A stretch of 64,000 nucleotides of DNA from Serratia marcescens subsp. marcescens ATCC 13880 (GTDB lineage: Bacteria; Pseudomonadota; Gammaproteobacteria; Enterobacterales; Enterobacteriaceae): positions 744,001-808,000 of the forward strand of contig NZ_CP071238.1 in NCBI RefSeq assembly GCF_017299535.1, in the 5' to 3' direction. The translations under genes and the position numbers were made by a program. Below the pieces are notes generated by a model, which was not told the DNA's origin, searched no databases, and saw only the letters and a program-made list of their open reading frames with translations. This document shows positions 11,125 through 20,027 of the stretch, one piece after another (positions within the stretch are counted from its first letter, which is position 1; the number at the start of each line of letters is the position of its first letter).

Positions 11125-12819
11125 TTATTCTCCAATCATGTCGATGTTGGCGGCGCCCGGCGGCACCATCGGGAACACTTTTTCGTTGATATCGATCAGC
11201 GCGTGGATCAGGCAGGGACCCGGGCGCTGGATCGCCTCAGCCAGTGCCGCCTGCGGATCTTCCGCGGCGTTCAGATCGCAGGTATCCAGCCCGAATCCGG
11301 CGGCGATTTTCAGGAAGTCGGTACGCTTCGGATAGGCGGCGGCGAAGATGCGCTGTTGGTAGAACAGGGTTTGCTGCTGGTGCACCAGCCCCAGCGCCTG
11401 GTTGTTCATCAAAATGATTTTCACGTCCAGATCGTGCTCGACCGCGGTGGCCATTTCCTGAATGTTCATCATCAGGCTGCCGTCGCCGGAGAAGCACAGC
11501 ACTTTACGTTCGGGCTCCGCCAACGCCGCGCCGATCGCCGCCGGCAGACCGAAGCCCATGGTGCCCAGGCCGCCCGACGTCAGCCACTGGCGCGGCCGGC
11601 TCAGCGGATAGGCCTGCGCTACCCACATCTGATGCTGACCCACGTCGGTGGTGATGATGGCGCTGTCGTCCACGCAGCGCGCGGCGGCCAGCACCAGGCC
11701 GTAATGGCTCAGCGGATCGTCGGCGTTCGGCATGTTGAACGGGAATTCGCGTTTCAGGTCATTGACGGTGTTCAGCCACGCGCTGCGCGGCTGCGTGTCG
11801 ATCTGCGGCAGCAGCTGTTGCAGCACCTGGCCGACGTCGGCATGGATCGCCACGTTGGCCTGTTTGACCTTGCCCAGCTCGGCGCGGTCGATATCCACGT
11901 GAATGATGGCGGCGTTAGGGCAGAACTGCTCGGTTTTGCCGATCGCCCGATCGTCGAAGCGCGCGCCCAGCACGATCAGCAGATCGGCTTCCTGCAGAAT
12001 GAAGTTGGTGCTGCGCGCCGCGTGCATGCCCAGCATGCCCAGCGACAGCGGGTGTTCCACCGGCATCGCGCCCAGCGCCATCAGCGTCATGGTGGTGGGC
12101 AGACCGGCGCGTTCGGCCAGTTCCACCGCTTGCCGGTGGGCGTCGGCGCAGATGATGCCGCCGCCCAGGTAGAGGATCGGGCGTTTCGCCTGATTGATCA
12201 TCGCGGCCGCTTGCGAAACCAGCGCCGGATCGAAGCTTGGAGCGGCGTCCGGCACGGCGATCGGCGGCAGCTCTTCCAGCGTGATGGTGGCGGTTTGCAC
12301 GTCTTTCGGCACATCGATCCAGACCGGGCCGGGGCGGCCGGACTCGGCGATACGGAAGGCGTCGCCAATCACCTGCGGCAGTTCACGGATATCGCGCACC
12401 AGATGGTTGTGCTTGGTGATCGGGATGGAAATGCCGTAGGTATCCACTTCCTGGAAGGCGTCGGTGCCGATCATCGAGGAGGGCACCTGACCGGTGATGC
12501 ACACCAGCGGAATGGAGTCGAGCTTGGCGTCGGCGATGGCGGTGACCAGGTTGGTGGCGCCCGGCCCGCTGGAGGCGATGCACACCGCCGCCTTGCCGTT
12601 GGCGCGCGCCATGCCTTGCGCCATAAAGCCCGCGCCCTGTTCGTGGCGCGCCAGCACGTGGTGAATGCGGGTGCTTTGGCTCAGCGCGTCATACAGCGGC
12701 AGCGCGGCGCCGCCGGGAATGCCGGCGACGGTGGTGATGCCCTGACGCTCCAGCAGATGAACGATCAATTGTGCGCCGGTGAAGCGGGTGCTCGGTTGAG
12801 GCGTGCCCGAAGTTGCCAT
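11125..12819 (-). CDS. ilvB: Acetolactate synthase I catalytic subunit IlvB
   Basis: IlvB condenses two pyruvates to acetolactate (valine and leucine branch) or pyruvate plus 2-oxobutyrate to acetohydroxybutyrate (isoleucine branch), using thiamine diphosphate, FAD and Mg2+. The 564-residue protein (562 in E. coli) has the catalytic glutamate in LARHEQGAGF, the FAD region GARFDDR, and the ThDP motif GDGSLMMN...NN. It is IlvB rather than IlvI or IlvG by its whole-length match (VMTLMALG-like and GTDAFQEVDTYGISIPITKHN segments). The ATG at 12819 follows AAAGGACAGGA; a TTG at 12837 would add six residues. Expression is expected to be attenuated through ivbL. Confidence 0.97.
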   Translation of the reverse strand: MATSGTPQPSTRFTGAQLIVHLLERQGITTVAGIPGGAALPLYDALSQSTRIHHVLARHEQGAGFMAQGMARANGKAAVCIASSGPGATNLVTAIADAKLDSIPLVCITGQVPSSMIGTDAFQEVDTYGISIPITKHNHLVRDIRELPQVIGDAFRIAESGRPGPVWIDVPKDVQTATITLEELPPIAVPDAAPSFDPALVSQAAAMINQAKRPILYLGGGIICADAHRQAVELAERAGLPTTMTLMALGAMPVEHPLSLGMLGMHAARSTNFILQEADLLIVLGARFDDRAIGKTEQFCPNAAIIHVDIDRAELGKVKQANVAIHADVGQVLQQLLPQIDTQPRSAWLNTVNDLKREFPFNMPNADDPLSHYGLVLAAARCVDDSAIITTDVGQHQMWVAQAYPLSRPRQWLTSGGLGTMGFGLPAAIGAALAEPERKVLCFSGDGSLMMNIQEMATAVEHDLDVKIILMNNQALGLVHQQQTLFYQQRIFAAAYPKRTDFLKIAAGFGLDTCDLNAAEDPQAALAEAIQRPGPCLIHALIDINEKVFPMVPPGAANIDMIGE

Positions 12820-12871
12820 GTTCCTGTCCTTTCTCAAGGCCGGTGAGCTTTGCTGGGCAGGGTGCTAAAAC

Positions 12872-12906
12872 AAGAAACCCCGCCCGGTTTGCGCCGGCGG
12901 GGTTTG
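12872..12906 (-). terminator. ilvBN transcriptional attenuator
   Basis: On the minus strand, AAACCCCGCC, a short GC-rich loop and GGGCGGGGTTT form a strong hairpin followed by CTTGTTTT. It lies between the ivbL stop (12931) and the ilvB start (12819), which is the position of the known ilvBN attenuator. Stalling on the ivbL valine codons would favour the alternative antiterminator. Confidence 0.88.
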
Positions 12907-12930
12907 GGAATCGATGCGTTGATTCGGACC

Positions 12931-13029
12931 CTACGGCGCATTGCCGACGACCACCACCACACGCACGACGACCACCGCGGCTGGTAGCGCGGTAACTAGT
13001 AGGGTCGAAGTCAGCGAGGATGCGATCAC
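12931..13029 (-). CDS. ivbL: ilvBN operon leader peptide IvbL
   Basis: This 32-codon leader has the same length as E. coli IvbL. It uses a GTG start (13029-13027) preceded by GATAAGG. The C-terminal 15 residues are AVVVVRVVVVVGNAP, identical to the E. coli peptide as I recall it, while the N-terminal half has diverged. Leucine codons (LL and L) before the valine run would also serve as control codons. Ribosome stalling when Val-tRNA or Leu-tRNA is scarce should prevent the downstream attenuator hairpin. The 103 bp between this start and the thiQ stop must hold the promoter; I could not assign it with confidence. Confidence 0.92.
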   Translation of the reverse strand: MIASSLTSTLLVTALPAAVVVVRVVVVVGNAP

Positions 13030-13132
13030 AGGGAACCTTATCATCAGTAAAAAAAGTCAGGTTTTTATAAAAACACAGGCGCAAAATTCGCACAACAGGT
13101 TTATTGGCGCAGCATAAAAAACGCGCGTCAGA

Positions 13133-13837
13133 TCACGCTTTGCCCGAAATGCCCAGCACGCGCGCTTCGGGCGCGCTGCCGTCCATCAGGGCCTGCGTCG
13201 TGCCGTCGTAATAGATGCGGCCGTCGACCACCAGCAGCGTGCGCGGCGCGATGCGTGCGGCGTCGTCGAGGTTGTGCGACACCATCAGCAGCGTCAGGTT
13301 GCGCTGTTCGCATACCGTCTGCAGCAGCTGCAGCATCTCGTTGCGCAGCGCCGGATCGAGCGCCGAGAAGGGTTCGTCGAGCAACAGGATCGGCCGTTGG
13401 CGAATCAAACAGCGCGCCAGCGCGGCGCGCTGACGCTGGCCGCCGGAAAGTTGCGACGGCAGGCGCTCCAGGCGCTCTTCCAGGCCGACCTGACGGGCGA
13501 TGTGCTCCCGCTGTTGGCGCTGTTGTTCAGTCAAGCGCAGACCGGGATCCAACCCCAGCCCGATGTTCTGCGCCACCGTCAGGTGCGCGAACAGGTTGTT
13601 CTCCTGAAACAGCATCGACACCGGCCGCTTGGCCGGCGGGGTGGCGGTGTGGTCTTCGCCGTTCAGCAGCAGCCGGCCGCTGGCCGCCGGCAGAAAACCG
13701 GCGATCAGGCTCAGCAAGGTGCTTTTACCGGCGCCGCTGGGGCCGAGCACCGCGACGCGCTCGCCCGGCTGGATGCGCAGATCAAAGCGCATCGGCAGGT
13801 GTTCATACAGGTAGGTCAGTTTTTCAAGCGTCAGCAT
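13133..13837 (-). CDS. thiQ: Thiamine ABC transporter ATP-binding protein ThiQ
   Basis: ThiQ is the ATPase of the ThiBPQ importer for thiamine and its phosphates. The 234-residue protein (232 in E. coli) shows Walker [11 protein letters not shown]-loop MLFQENNLF, signature [13 protein letters not shown], Walker [14 protein letters not shown] and the switch histidine in VSHN. The ATG at 13837 gives MLTLEKL as in E. coli and overlaps the thiP stop by 14 nt, indicating translational coupling. It is the last gene of the operon. Confidence 0.97.
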   Translation of the reverse strand: MLTLEKLTYLYEHLPMRFDLRIQPGERVAVLGPSGAGKSTLLSLIAGFLPAASGRLLLNGEDHTATPPAKRPVSMLFQENNLFAHLTVAQNIGLGLDPGLRLTEQQRQQREHIARQVGLEERLERLPSQLSGGQRQRAALARCLIRQRPILLLDEPFSALDPALRNEMLQLLQTVCEQRNLTLLMVSHNLDDAARIAPRTLLVVDGRIYYDGTTQALMDGSAPEARVLGISGKA

Positions 13838-15431
13838 GGCGGCCCGGTAAGCGTTCAATCAGGGTAAACAACAGGAAGCACAGCAGCAGCAACAGCAGCG
13901 CGGTCACCGCCCCGTCGTTGCTGCGGTAGGCGCCAATCTGCTGATACAGGTAAAAAGGCAGGGTACGGAAATGCTCGTTGCCAAACAAGGCGACCACGCC
14001 GAAGTCGCCGATCGACAGCACGCAGGCGAAGGCCAGTGCCTGCGCCAGCGGGCGGCGCAGGGCGCGCAGCTCAATCAGCCGCAGCCGTTGCCAGCCGCGG
14101 ATATCCAGCGACAGGCACAGCGGATTGTAACGTTCGGCGAGGTCGCGCATCGGGTTCTCCAACACCTTTAGCGCGTAGGGCACCGCCATCAGCGCATTGG
14201 TGAGGATCACCAGCGCATAGGGCGACTGCGGCAACCCAATTGTATCGCTCAGCAGCAGGAAGAAGCCGGTGGCCAGCACGATGCCCGGCATCGCCAGGAT
14301 CACCATGCCGCTCAGCTCCAGCGCCTGGCCGCCGTGCAGCTGCTGCCGCAGTTTCAGCTCGCGGCTGCTCCACAGCAGCATCATCGTGAGCGCCACGCAC
14401 AGCAGCCCGGCGCCGAGGGCGATGCGCAGCGACGTGAACAGCGCCTGCCACAGCACCGGCTGGCGCAGCACGCTGACAATGGCCTGATTGGCGCCGTCGG
14501 CGATCACCGCCAGCAGAGGCGGCAGCAGCAGCAGCAGGGCGGCGGCGATCAGCAGAAAATCGCTGATGCGCCGCCACAGGCTGTCTTCCGGATTGCGCCA
14601 GCGCTGGGCGTGGGTATGCCCCACCGGCAATGCCTGGCTCAGGCGCTGACTGATCAACACCAGCCCGAGACAACAGCCCAGCTGGATCAGCGCCAGCATG
14701 GCGGCACGCCCCAGATCGTAGTCGTAACTCAGCGCCTGGTAGATCGCCAGTTCGATGGTGGTGGCCTGCGGCCCGCCGCCCAGCGACAGCACGGTGGCGA
14801 AGCTGGCGAAACACAGCATGAAGATCAGCGCGCCGCTCGGCAGGATCTGGCGACGCAGCGCCGGCCATTCGACGAAGCGGAACTGCTGCCAGCCGTTCAT
14901 ACCCAGTTGGGCGGCCAGCTGGCGCTGCTCCACCGGAATGTTCTCCAGCGCCTGCAGCAACAGGCGGGTGGCCAGCGGCAGGTTAAAGAACAGGTGCGCC
15001 AGCAGAATGCCCTGCAGCCCGTAGGGCGAGAAGCCATACTCGACGCCCAGCCAGCCGCACAGCGTCGCCAGCCAGCCCTGGCGCCCATAGACGCTGAGCA
15101 GGCCGAACACCGCCACCAGCACCGGCAGCACCAGCGTCATGGCGCACAGCCGCAGCAGCAGCTGCCGGCCGGGGAAACGGCGGCGATAGAGCGCACGCGC
15201 CAGCAGAACGGCGGGCAGCACCGAAATCAGCGCCGACAACAGCGCCTGCCAGAAGGTGAAGCGCACCACGTGCCACAGGTAACTGTCCTGCCACAGGCCG
15301 CGCCAGTCGCTGTCCGGCGCGTGACGCCACAGTGAGCCCATCGCCAGTGCGGCGACCAGCAGGATCACGCCGGCGGCCAGCAGCCCCGGCCAGAGCCAAC
15401 GGGGGATCAGCGGCTGACGGCGGTTTGCCAT
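13824..15431 (-). CDS. thiP: Thiamine ABC transporter permease ThiP
   Basis: ThiP is the membrane permease of the thiamine importer. It is a fused double-permease protein of 535 residues (536 in E. coli) with about 12 predicted membrane helices. It carries two EAA-type cytoplasmic loops for contact with ThiQ, around the [19 protein letters not shown] segment and the [17 protein letters not shown] segment. The ATG at 15431 lies inside the end of thiB, a 25-nt overlap; an upstream in-frame ATG at 15443 is less likely. Confidence 0.96.
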   Translation of the reverse strand: MANRRQPLIPRWLWPGLLAAGVILLVAALAMGSLWRHAPDSDWRGLWQDSYLWHVVRFTFWQALLSALISVLPAVLLARALYRRRFPGRQLLLRLCAMTLVLPVLVAVFGLLSVYGRQGWLATLCGWLGVEYGFSPYGLQGILLAHLFFNLPLATRLLLQALENIPVEQRQLAAQLGMNGWQQFRFVEWPALRRQILPSGALIFMLCFASFATVLSLGGGPQATTIELAIYQALSYDYDLGRAAMLALIQLGCCLGLVLISQRLSQALPVGHTHAQRWRNPEDSLWRRISDFLLIAAALLLLLPPLLAVIADGANQAIVSVLRQPVLWQALFTSLRIALGAGLLCVALTMMLLWSSRELKLRQQLHGGQALELSGMVILAMPGIVLATGFFLLLSDTIGLPQSPYALVILTNALMAVPYALKVLENPMRDLAERYNPLCLSLDIRGWQRLRLIELRALRRPLAQALAFACVLSIGDFGVVALFGNEHFRTLPFYLYQQIGAYRSNDGAVTALLLLLLCFLLFTLIERLPGRHADA

Positions 15432-16393
15432 GCCCGGATCCAACCGCCGCGTTGTTTGGCCACCTCTTCGGCGCTGTATTGCAGCGCGGTCTGCGGCACG
15501 TTCATCTGCTCAAAACCGACGGGCAGCGGGGTGTTGATCACCGGGTACATCCAGTTGCCGGTCGGGATGGTGTTCTGGAATGCCGGCGTCACCATGAACT
15601 GCATGAAGCGCTCGGCCAGCTCAGGCTGTTTGGCGGCTTTCAGCTTGCCCGCCACTTCCACCTGCAGGTAGTGGCCTTCGCTGAACGTGGCGGCGGCGTA
15701 AAGGTCTTTTTTCTCTTCGATCAGGTGATAGGCCGGAGACGTGGTGTAGCTGAGCACCAGGTCGCCTTCGCCTTTCAGGAACAGGCCGTAGGCCTCGCTC
15801 CAGCCTTTGGTGACGGTGACGGTCTTCTTCGCCAGCTGCTGCCAGGCGGCCGGCGCCTCGTCGCCATACACTTTTTGCATCCACAGCAGCAGGCCGAGCC
15901 CCGGCGTGCTGGTGCGCGGATCTTCGTAGATCACTTTCCAGTTGCGGTCGCCGCTGACCAGCTCCTGCAGGCTTTTCGGCGGGTTCTTCAGTTTTTCTTT
16001 GTTGTAGACGAAGGCGAAGTACCCGTAGTCGTAAGGCACGAAGGTCGCGTCCTGCCAGCCGCCCGGCACCGTCAGCTTGGCGGTGTCGACGCCGCTCGGC
16101 GCGAACAGGCCGGTTTGCTGCGCCGCCTGCAGCAGGTTGTTGTCCAGCCCCAGCACCACGTCGGCGGCGCTGTTTTTGCCTTCCATGCGCAGGCGGTTCA
16201 GCAGCGAGACGCCGTCTTCCAGCGCGACGAACTTCAGTTCACAGCCGCATTCGGCTTCGAAGGCTTTTTTCACCGCCGGGCCAGGGCCCCAGTCGGCGGC
16301 GAAGGAATCGTAGGTGTAAACCGTCAGCGTCGGCTTGGCGAACGCCGGCGCGGCGCACAGCAGCAATAAGCAGGGCAGATATTTTTTGACCAC
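15407..16393 (-). CDS. thiB: Thiamine-binding periplasmic protein ThiB
   Basis: ThiB (TbpA) binds thiamine, thiamine monophosphate and thiamine diphosphate in the periplasm and delivers them to ThiPQ. I assign a GTG start at 16393, preceded by CAGGAG. It gives a 328-residue protein (327 in E. coli) with a signal peptide cleaved after APAFA, then KPTLTVYTYDSFAADWGPGP. An upward extension of the frame would run into the TPP riboswitch and is rejected. The gene is first in thiBPQ and is governed by that riboswitch. Confidence 0.96.
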   Translation of the reverse strand: MVKKYLPCLLLLCAAPAFAKPTLTVYTYDSFAADWGPGPAVKKAFEAECGCELKFVALEDGVSLLNRLRMEGKNSAADVVLGLDNNLLQAAQQTGLFAPSGVDTAKLTVPGGWQDATFVPYDYGYFAFVYNKEKLKNPPKSLQELVSGDRNWKVIYEDPRTSTPGLGLLLWMQKVYGDEAPAAWQQLAKKTVTVTKGWSEAYGLFLKGEGDLVLSYTTSPAYHLIEEKKDLYAAATFSEGHYLQVEVAGKLKAAKQPELAERFMQFMVTPAFQNTIPTGNWMYPVINTPLPVGFEQMNVPQTALQYSAEEVAKQRGGWIRAWQTAVSR

Positions 16394-16462
16394 GTTGCAC
16401 TCCTGAAAAATAAGGGGGCAAGGGCATCTGAGGGGGCGAGGCGGCGTCGCCGGTTCGCTGGG

Positions 16463-16565
16463 CTCAAATCCCTCCGCCGGTATTGACCGGATCAGGTTCG
16501 ACGGGTGTGCTCTCAGCGGAAAATCGGGCTTATTAGGCGGCCCGGCTCTCCGCACCCCGTTGAGA
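16463..16565 (-). promoter_or_regulatory. TPP (THI-box) riboswitch upstream of thiBPQ
   Basis: Read on the minus strand, this is the conserved TPP aptamer: ACGGGGTGC, then GCTGAGA (16511-16517), then ACCCGTCGAACCTGATCC and a GGTCAATACCGGCGGAGGGA end. The P2, P3, P4 and P5 elements can all be placed. It lies 70 nt upstream of the thiB start, so ligand binding is expected to block thiB translation or transcription. TPP riboswitches control thiBPQ in enterobacteria. Confidence 0.95.
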
Positions 16566-16606
16566 CGGCGCTATTGTAAAGATTAACCGACTTGGGCGAA
16601 AGGCGC

Positions 16607-18268
16607 TTATGTCTCCGGCGGGGCAAACCAGGCGGACTTGAAGTCGAACCAGCCGAGGGTGTTCATCCGCACGCCGCGCATGCTGCGCTGGCCGTGCAGC
16701 TGCAGCCAGTGGTGGAACAGCGGATGCAACTGGTGGTTGCTGACCAAACGCTGGCAGAACTCCGCCAGCGGCAAGCGGTTGGCGCGCCACAGCGCCGCGT
16801 CCTGCGCCAGATCTTCGTTCATGCAGTGCTGCATCAGCGGCAGTTCGTACAGCGTGGCGAACAGCGAAAACTCCAGCGGCAGATAGAAGTTGGCGCTGCC
16901 GAGCCACAGATCGCTGCGCGCGTCGCCCTGGTGCCAGGTGGCGTAATCCACGCTTTGCACGATCAGGCGGATGCCGTGCTGCGCCAGCAGCGGTTCAATC
17001 GCCTGGCGAATGGCGTGAAACTCCGAATGCTCATTGAAGTGGGTCATCGTCAGTTCGGTCAATCCCGCCGGTTTGGGTTGCTGCGCCAGCGCGCGGTTGT
17101 GGTGCCAGCGGGGCAGCAGGCCGTACGCCGGCGACCAGTAGCGCTGGTAGAGCGGCCCGGCGCGGCTCAGCAGCGAAATGGGGTTGATCAATTCGCACAG
17201 CCAACTGCGAATGGCGGGGTCGGCGGCCAGCGGGGAGCGCTGATCGAACAGCAAGAAATAACAGCCCTCTTCCAGTCGGCTTTCCAGTTCGTTTTTGCCG
17301 GTTTCATCGCCCTGCAGCTGCACGCCGGAGTGCACCAGTTCTTCGGAGAACTCCGGCAGCACCCAGATGTTCACCTCGTCGATCAGCGCCCGGTAGCCGA
17401 AATAGTCGTCGAAAGCGTGGATCTTCATCTGGCTGGGAAGATTGCGCACCACGCGGTAGGGGCCGGTGCCGACCGGATGGCGGGCGAAATCCGGCAGTTC
17501 GCGCCATTCACGCGGCAGGATCATGGCCTGCACACTGCCCAGCAGCCAGGGCAGCCAGTGGTCGGGGCTGCGCAGATGCACGTCGATAACGAACGGCGTC
17601 GGCGAGGTGACGCTCTCGATATGCGAGAACAGCGGTTGCGCGGTCAGACGCGAGAGGGATGTGATGACGTCCGCCATCTCCAGCTCGCGGCCGTGATGAA
17701 AATGGATCGCCGGGCGCAGGTAAAACCGCCAGTGCAGCGGCGTCAGCGCCTGCCAATGGTGAGACAGATCGGACTCCAGTTCCCCGTTTTCCTCATTTAT
17801 GCGCGTCAGGCCGTTGAAGATCTGGCGCGCCAGATGGGTTTCCGAACGCCGCAGCGCCGAGCCGGGCAGCAGATTGTACAACTGCCGGTAGTAGAGCACC
17901 CGCAGGATGTGCTTCCCCTGGCGGAAGCTGCGCCCCAGCTGCGACAGCAGCATCTGGCGCACCACGTTTTTGTCGCCCACCAGTTGCACCAGCTGATCGA
18001 TGCGATCCTGTTCCAGCAACTCCTCGGCCCGCTGTTGCTGCAGCGCCAGGCCGGTGTAGTGGAAGGTTAGCCGCGAACGCTTGCCGCGCCCCGACTCCGC
18101 CTGCCAGGTAAGCCAGCCTTCCCGCTGCATGGCGCTCAGCAGGGAGCGCACGTGGCGCCGCGAGCAGCTGAGCACCTCCGCCAGATCCTGCAGCGTGGTG
18201 TCGGTGGTTTCACCGTGGCAGCGCTGCCACAGGCGGATGAACTGCTGCTGCAATCTGGACGTGGACAT
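16607..18268 (-). CDS. sgrR: Transcriptional activator SgrR of the sugar-phosphate stress response
   Basis: SgrR activates the divergent sRNA gene sgrS during glucose-phosphate stress and represses itself. The 553-residue protein (551 in E. coli) has an N-terminal winged helix-turn-helix (about 1-115, including [11 protein letters not shown]) and a C-terminal SBP_bac_5 solute-binding domain presumed to sense a small metabolite. The very conserved C-terminal stretch [20 protein letters not shown] is present. I prefer the ATG at 18268 because [10 protein letters not shown] matches the E. coli start; a TTG at 18292 would add eight residues. The only sequence between it and sgrS is the shared promoter region. 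Confidence 0.96.
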   Translation of the reverse strand: MSTSRLQQQFIRLWQRCHGETTDTTLQDLAEVLSCSRRHVRSLLSAMQREGWLTWQAESGRGKRSRLTFHYTGLALQQQRAEELLEQDRIDQLVQLVGDKNVVRQMLLSQLGRSFRQGKHILRVLYYRQLYNLLPGSALRRSETHLARQIFNGLTRINEENGELESDLSHHWQALTPLHWRFYLRPAIHFHHGRELEMADVITSLSRLTAQPLFSHIESVTSPTPFVIDVHLRSPDHWLPWLLGSVQAMILPREWRELPDFARHPVGTGPYRVVRNLPSQMKIHAFDDYFGYRALIDEVNIWVLPEFSEELVHSGVQLQGDETGKNELESRLEEGCYFLLFDQRSPLAADPAIRSWLCELINPISLLSRAGPLYQRYWSPAYGLLPRWHHNRALAQQPKPAGLTELTMTHFNEHSEFHAIRQAIEPLLAQHGIRLIVQSVDYATWHQGDARSDLWLGSANFYLPLEFSLFATLYELPLMQHCMNEDLAQDAALWRANRLPLAEFCQRLVSNHQLHPLFHHWLQLHGQRSMRGVRMNTLGWFDFKSAWFAPPET

Positions 18269-18335
18269 AAAAGAGGAACACTCCCGCTTCAACTCGTCAA
18301 TTTTTCTTTCCCTATATTACGCCGATAATTTTCAT

Positions 18336-18604
18336 CAATGAAAGGGGAGGGCGTAATCATGAAAGCTTTCTTATCCAAATCGTTCTATCAGCGCTATTTC
18401 AGCGCGGTGCGCCGCCAGCGCGCCGACTGGCTGAGCGTGGTGCCCGAACAGGCGCGGCTGGCGATGCTGGCGCACCTGACGCAATGGGACATTAAAGAGA
18501 TGACCGATAAGCAGTATCGCGAGCACCTGTAGGGGCTGCGGCAACAAGTTTCTGAGTAATGGTGCTGTTTCACCAGCCAGTGGGGCGACCCACTGGTTTT
18601 TTTA
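18336..18604 (+). ncRNA. sgrS: SgrS small regulatory RNA (glucose-phosphate stress)
   Basis: SgrS is an Hfq-dependent sRNA that pairs with ptsG mRNA and blocks its translation. Its position (divergent from sgrR, upstream of setA), the embedded sgrT, and the 3' half identify it. CTGAGTAATGGTG (18552-18564) corresponds to the E. coli seed CTGAGTATTGGTG. A terminator follows: CCAGTGGG, loop GCGA, CCCACTGG and seven T (18577-18603). The start is estimated from a GATAAT -10 at 18324-18329. The RNA would be about 268 nt, longer than E. coli SgrS (227 nt). Confidence 0.88.
18359..18532 (+). CDS. sgrT: Glucose-uptake inhibitor peptide SgrT
   Basis: SgrT is a small peptide encoded within SgrS that inhibits the glucose permease PtsG. 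The 57-residue product contains FYQRYFSAV near the N-terminus and a WLSVVPEQARLAML...LTQWD core, matching the E. coli peptide (43 residues) across FYQHYFTAT and WLSVPQRLTML...QWD. It has a short N-terminal extension and a longer C-terminal tail (IKEMTDKQYREHL). The ATG at 18359 follows GGGGAGGG; the in-frame ATG at 18338 lacks a ribosome-binding site. Confidence 0.88.
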   Translation: MKAFLSKSFYQRYFSAVRRQRADWLSVVPEQARLAMLAHLTQWDIKEMTDKQYREHL

Positions 18605-18686
18605 TGCGCGGTCATGGCGATGCGCTTGCTTTTTCCTCGTCGTGGCCTAAGGTTCTTTCTTCTGCTTTGAGGTCAGGGAAGACGAT

Positions 18687-19883
18687 ATGCAACGCCTGAG
18701 CCGGTTGTCACTGCGCATTAACCCCATCTTCGCCGCCTTCCTGCTGATCGCTTTTCTCTCCGGCATCGCCGGCGCGTTGCTGACGCCGACGCTCAGTCTG
18801 TTTCTGACCACCGAAGTCAAAGTGCGGCCGCTGTGGGTCGGGCTGTTTTACACCGCCAACGCGGTGGCCGGCATCGTGGTCAGCTTCCTGCTGGCCAAAC
18901 GTTCCGACACCCGCGGCGATCGGCGCAGGCTGATCCTGCTGTGCTGCCTGATGGCGGTCGGCAACTGCCTGCTGTTCGCCTTTAACCGCGATTACCTGAC
19001 GCTGATCACCGCCGGGGTGCTGATGTCCGCCGTTGCCAACACCGCCATGCCGCAAATTTTCGCGTTGGCGCGGGAATACGCCGACAGCGAGGCGCGAGAA
19101 GTGGTGATGTTCAGCTCGGTGATGCGCGCCCAGCTTTCGCTGGCGTGGGTGATCGGCCCGCCGCTGTCGTTTGCGCTGGCGCTGAACTACGGGTTCACCG
19201 TGATGTTCCTGATCGCCGCCGCCACCTTCGCGGTTTGCGTGCTGCTGGTGGGATTTATGCTGCCTTCGGTGCCGCGTGCGGCGGAGAATGGGGGGCTGCA
19301 GGGCGGGATGTCTGCGCCGATCGCGCCCGCCAGCGCCTGGCGCAATCGCGATGTGTGGCTGCTGTTCATCGCTTCGATGCTGATGTGGACCTGCAATACC
19401 TTGTATATCATCGATATGCCGCTGTATATCACCGCCGATCTCGGGTTGCCGGAAGGGCTGGCCGGGGTGCTGATGGGCACTGCCGCCGGGTTGGAAATCC
19501 CGGCAATGCTACTGGCCGGTTATTACGTCAAACGCTTCGGCAAGCGCAACATGATGCTGCTGGCGGTGGCGGCGGGCGTGCTGTTTTATCTCGGGCTGAC
19601 GGTGTTGGCGACCAAGCCGGCCCTGATCGCGCTGCAGCTGCTTAACGCGGTGTTTATCGGCATCGTCGCCGGTATCGGCATGCTCTATTTTCAGGATTTG
19701 ATGCCGGGCCGGCCGGGCGCCGCCACCACGCTGTTCACCAACAGCATCTCTACCGGGGTGATCCTGGCCGGGGTGCTGCAGGGCGCGCTGGTGGAGAATT
19801 TCGGTCATGGTTCGGTGTATTGGATGGCGGCGCTGCTGGCGCTGGCGGCGCTCGGGATGAGCGCCAAAGTGCGTGAAGTGTAA
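18687..19883 (+). CDS. setA: Sugar efflux transporter SetA (MFS)
   Basis: SetA exports sugars and sugar analogues and belongs to the major facilitator superfamily. In E. coli it is cotranscribed with sgrS and supports the glucose-phosphate stress response. The 398-residue protein (392 in E. coli) has about 12 membrane helices. It includes the MFS loop LAKRSDTRGDRRRL between helices 2 and 3 and the strongly conserved FALAREYADSEAREVVMFSS region. The start ATG follows GTCAGGGAAG. It lies 83 bp after the SgrS terminator, so expression needs readthrough or its own promoter. Confidence 0.95.
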   Translation: MQRLSRLSLRINPIFAAFLLIAFLSGIAGALLTPTLSLFLTTEVKVRPLWVGLFYTANAVAGIVVSFLLAKRSDTRGDRRRLILLCCLMAVGNCLLFAFNRDYLTLITAGVLMSAVANTAMPQIFALAREYADSEAREVVMFSSVMRAQLSLAWVIGPPLSFALALNYGFTVMFLIAAATFAVCVLLVGFMLPSVPRAAENGGLQGGMSAPIAPASAWRNRDVWLLFIASMLMWTCNTLYIIDMPLYITADLGLPEGLAGVLMGTAAGLEIPAMLLAGYYVKRFGKRNMMLLAVAAGVLFYLGLTVLATKPALIALQLLNAVFIGIVAGIGMLYFQDLMPGRPGAATTLFTNSISTGVILAGVLQGALVENFGHGSVYWMAALLALAALGMSAKVREV

Positions 19884-20027
19884 GGTTAAACGACGGCATT
19901 CTTGATGCAAGTCATTGAGAAGGCTAAGCCGGACGCTCAAGCTGAAGGCATATGGCGCGCGATCGCTGCGCCCACGCCCATCTCGCTATTGAGATGCCGC
20001 CCTGTCGTTTAGAACAGTGGGAACGTT

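Noticed and set aside
11047..12846. Plus-strand frame of 599 codons opposite ilvB
   Set aside because: Shadow of ilvB; composition dominated by His, Arg and Gln, no domain, and no ribosome-binding site.
16394..16555. Upstream extension of thiB by 54 codons
   Set aside because: It would translate the TPP riboswitch; the GTG at 16393 with CAGGAG gives the correct signal peptide and family length.
19884..20027. Imperfect inverted ends (TAAACGAC and GTCGTTTA) in the setA-transporter gap, possibly a mobile element remnant
   Set aside because: The arms are short, with mismatched neighbours and no target duplication or open frame; no support beyond a chance inverted repeat.
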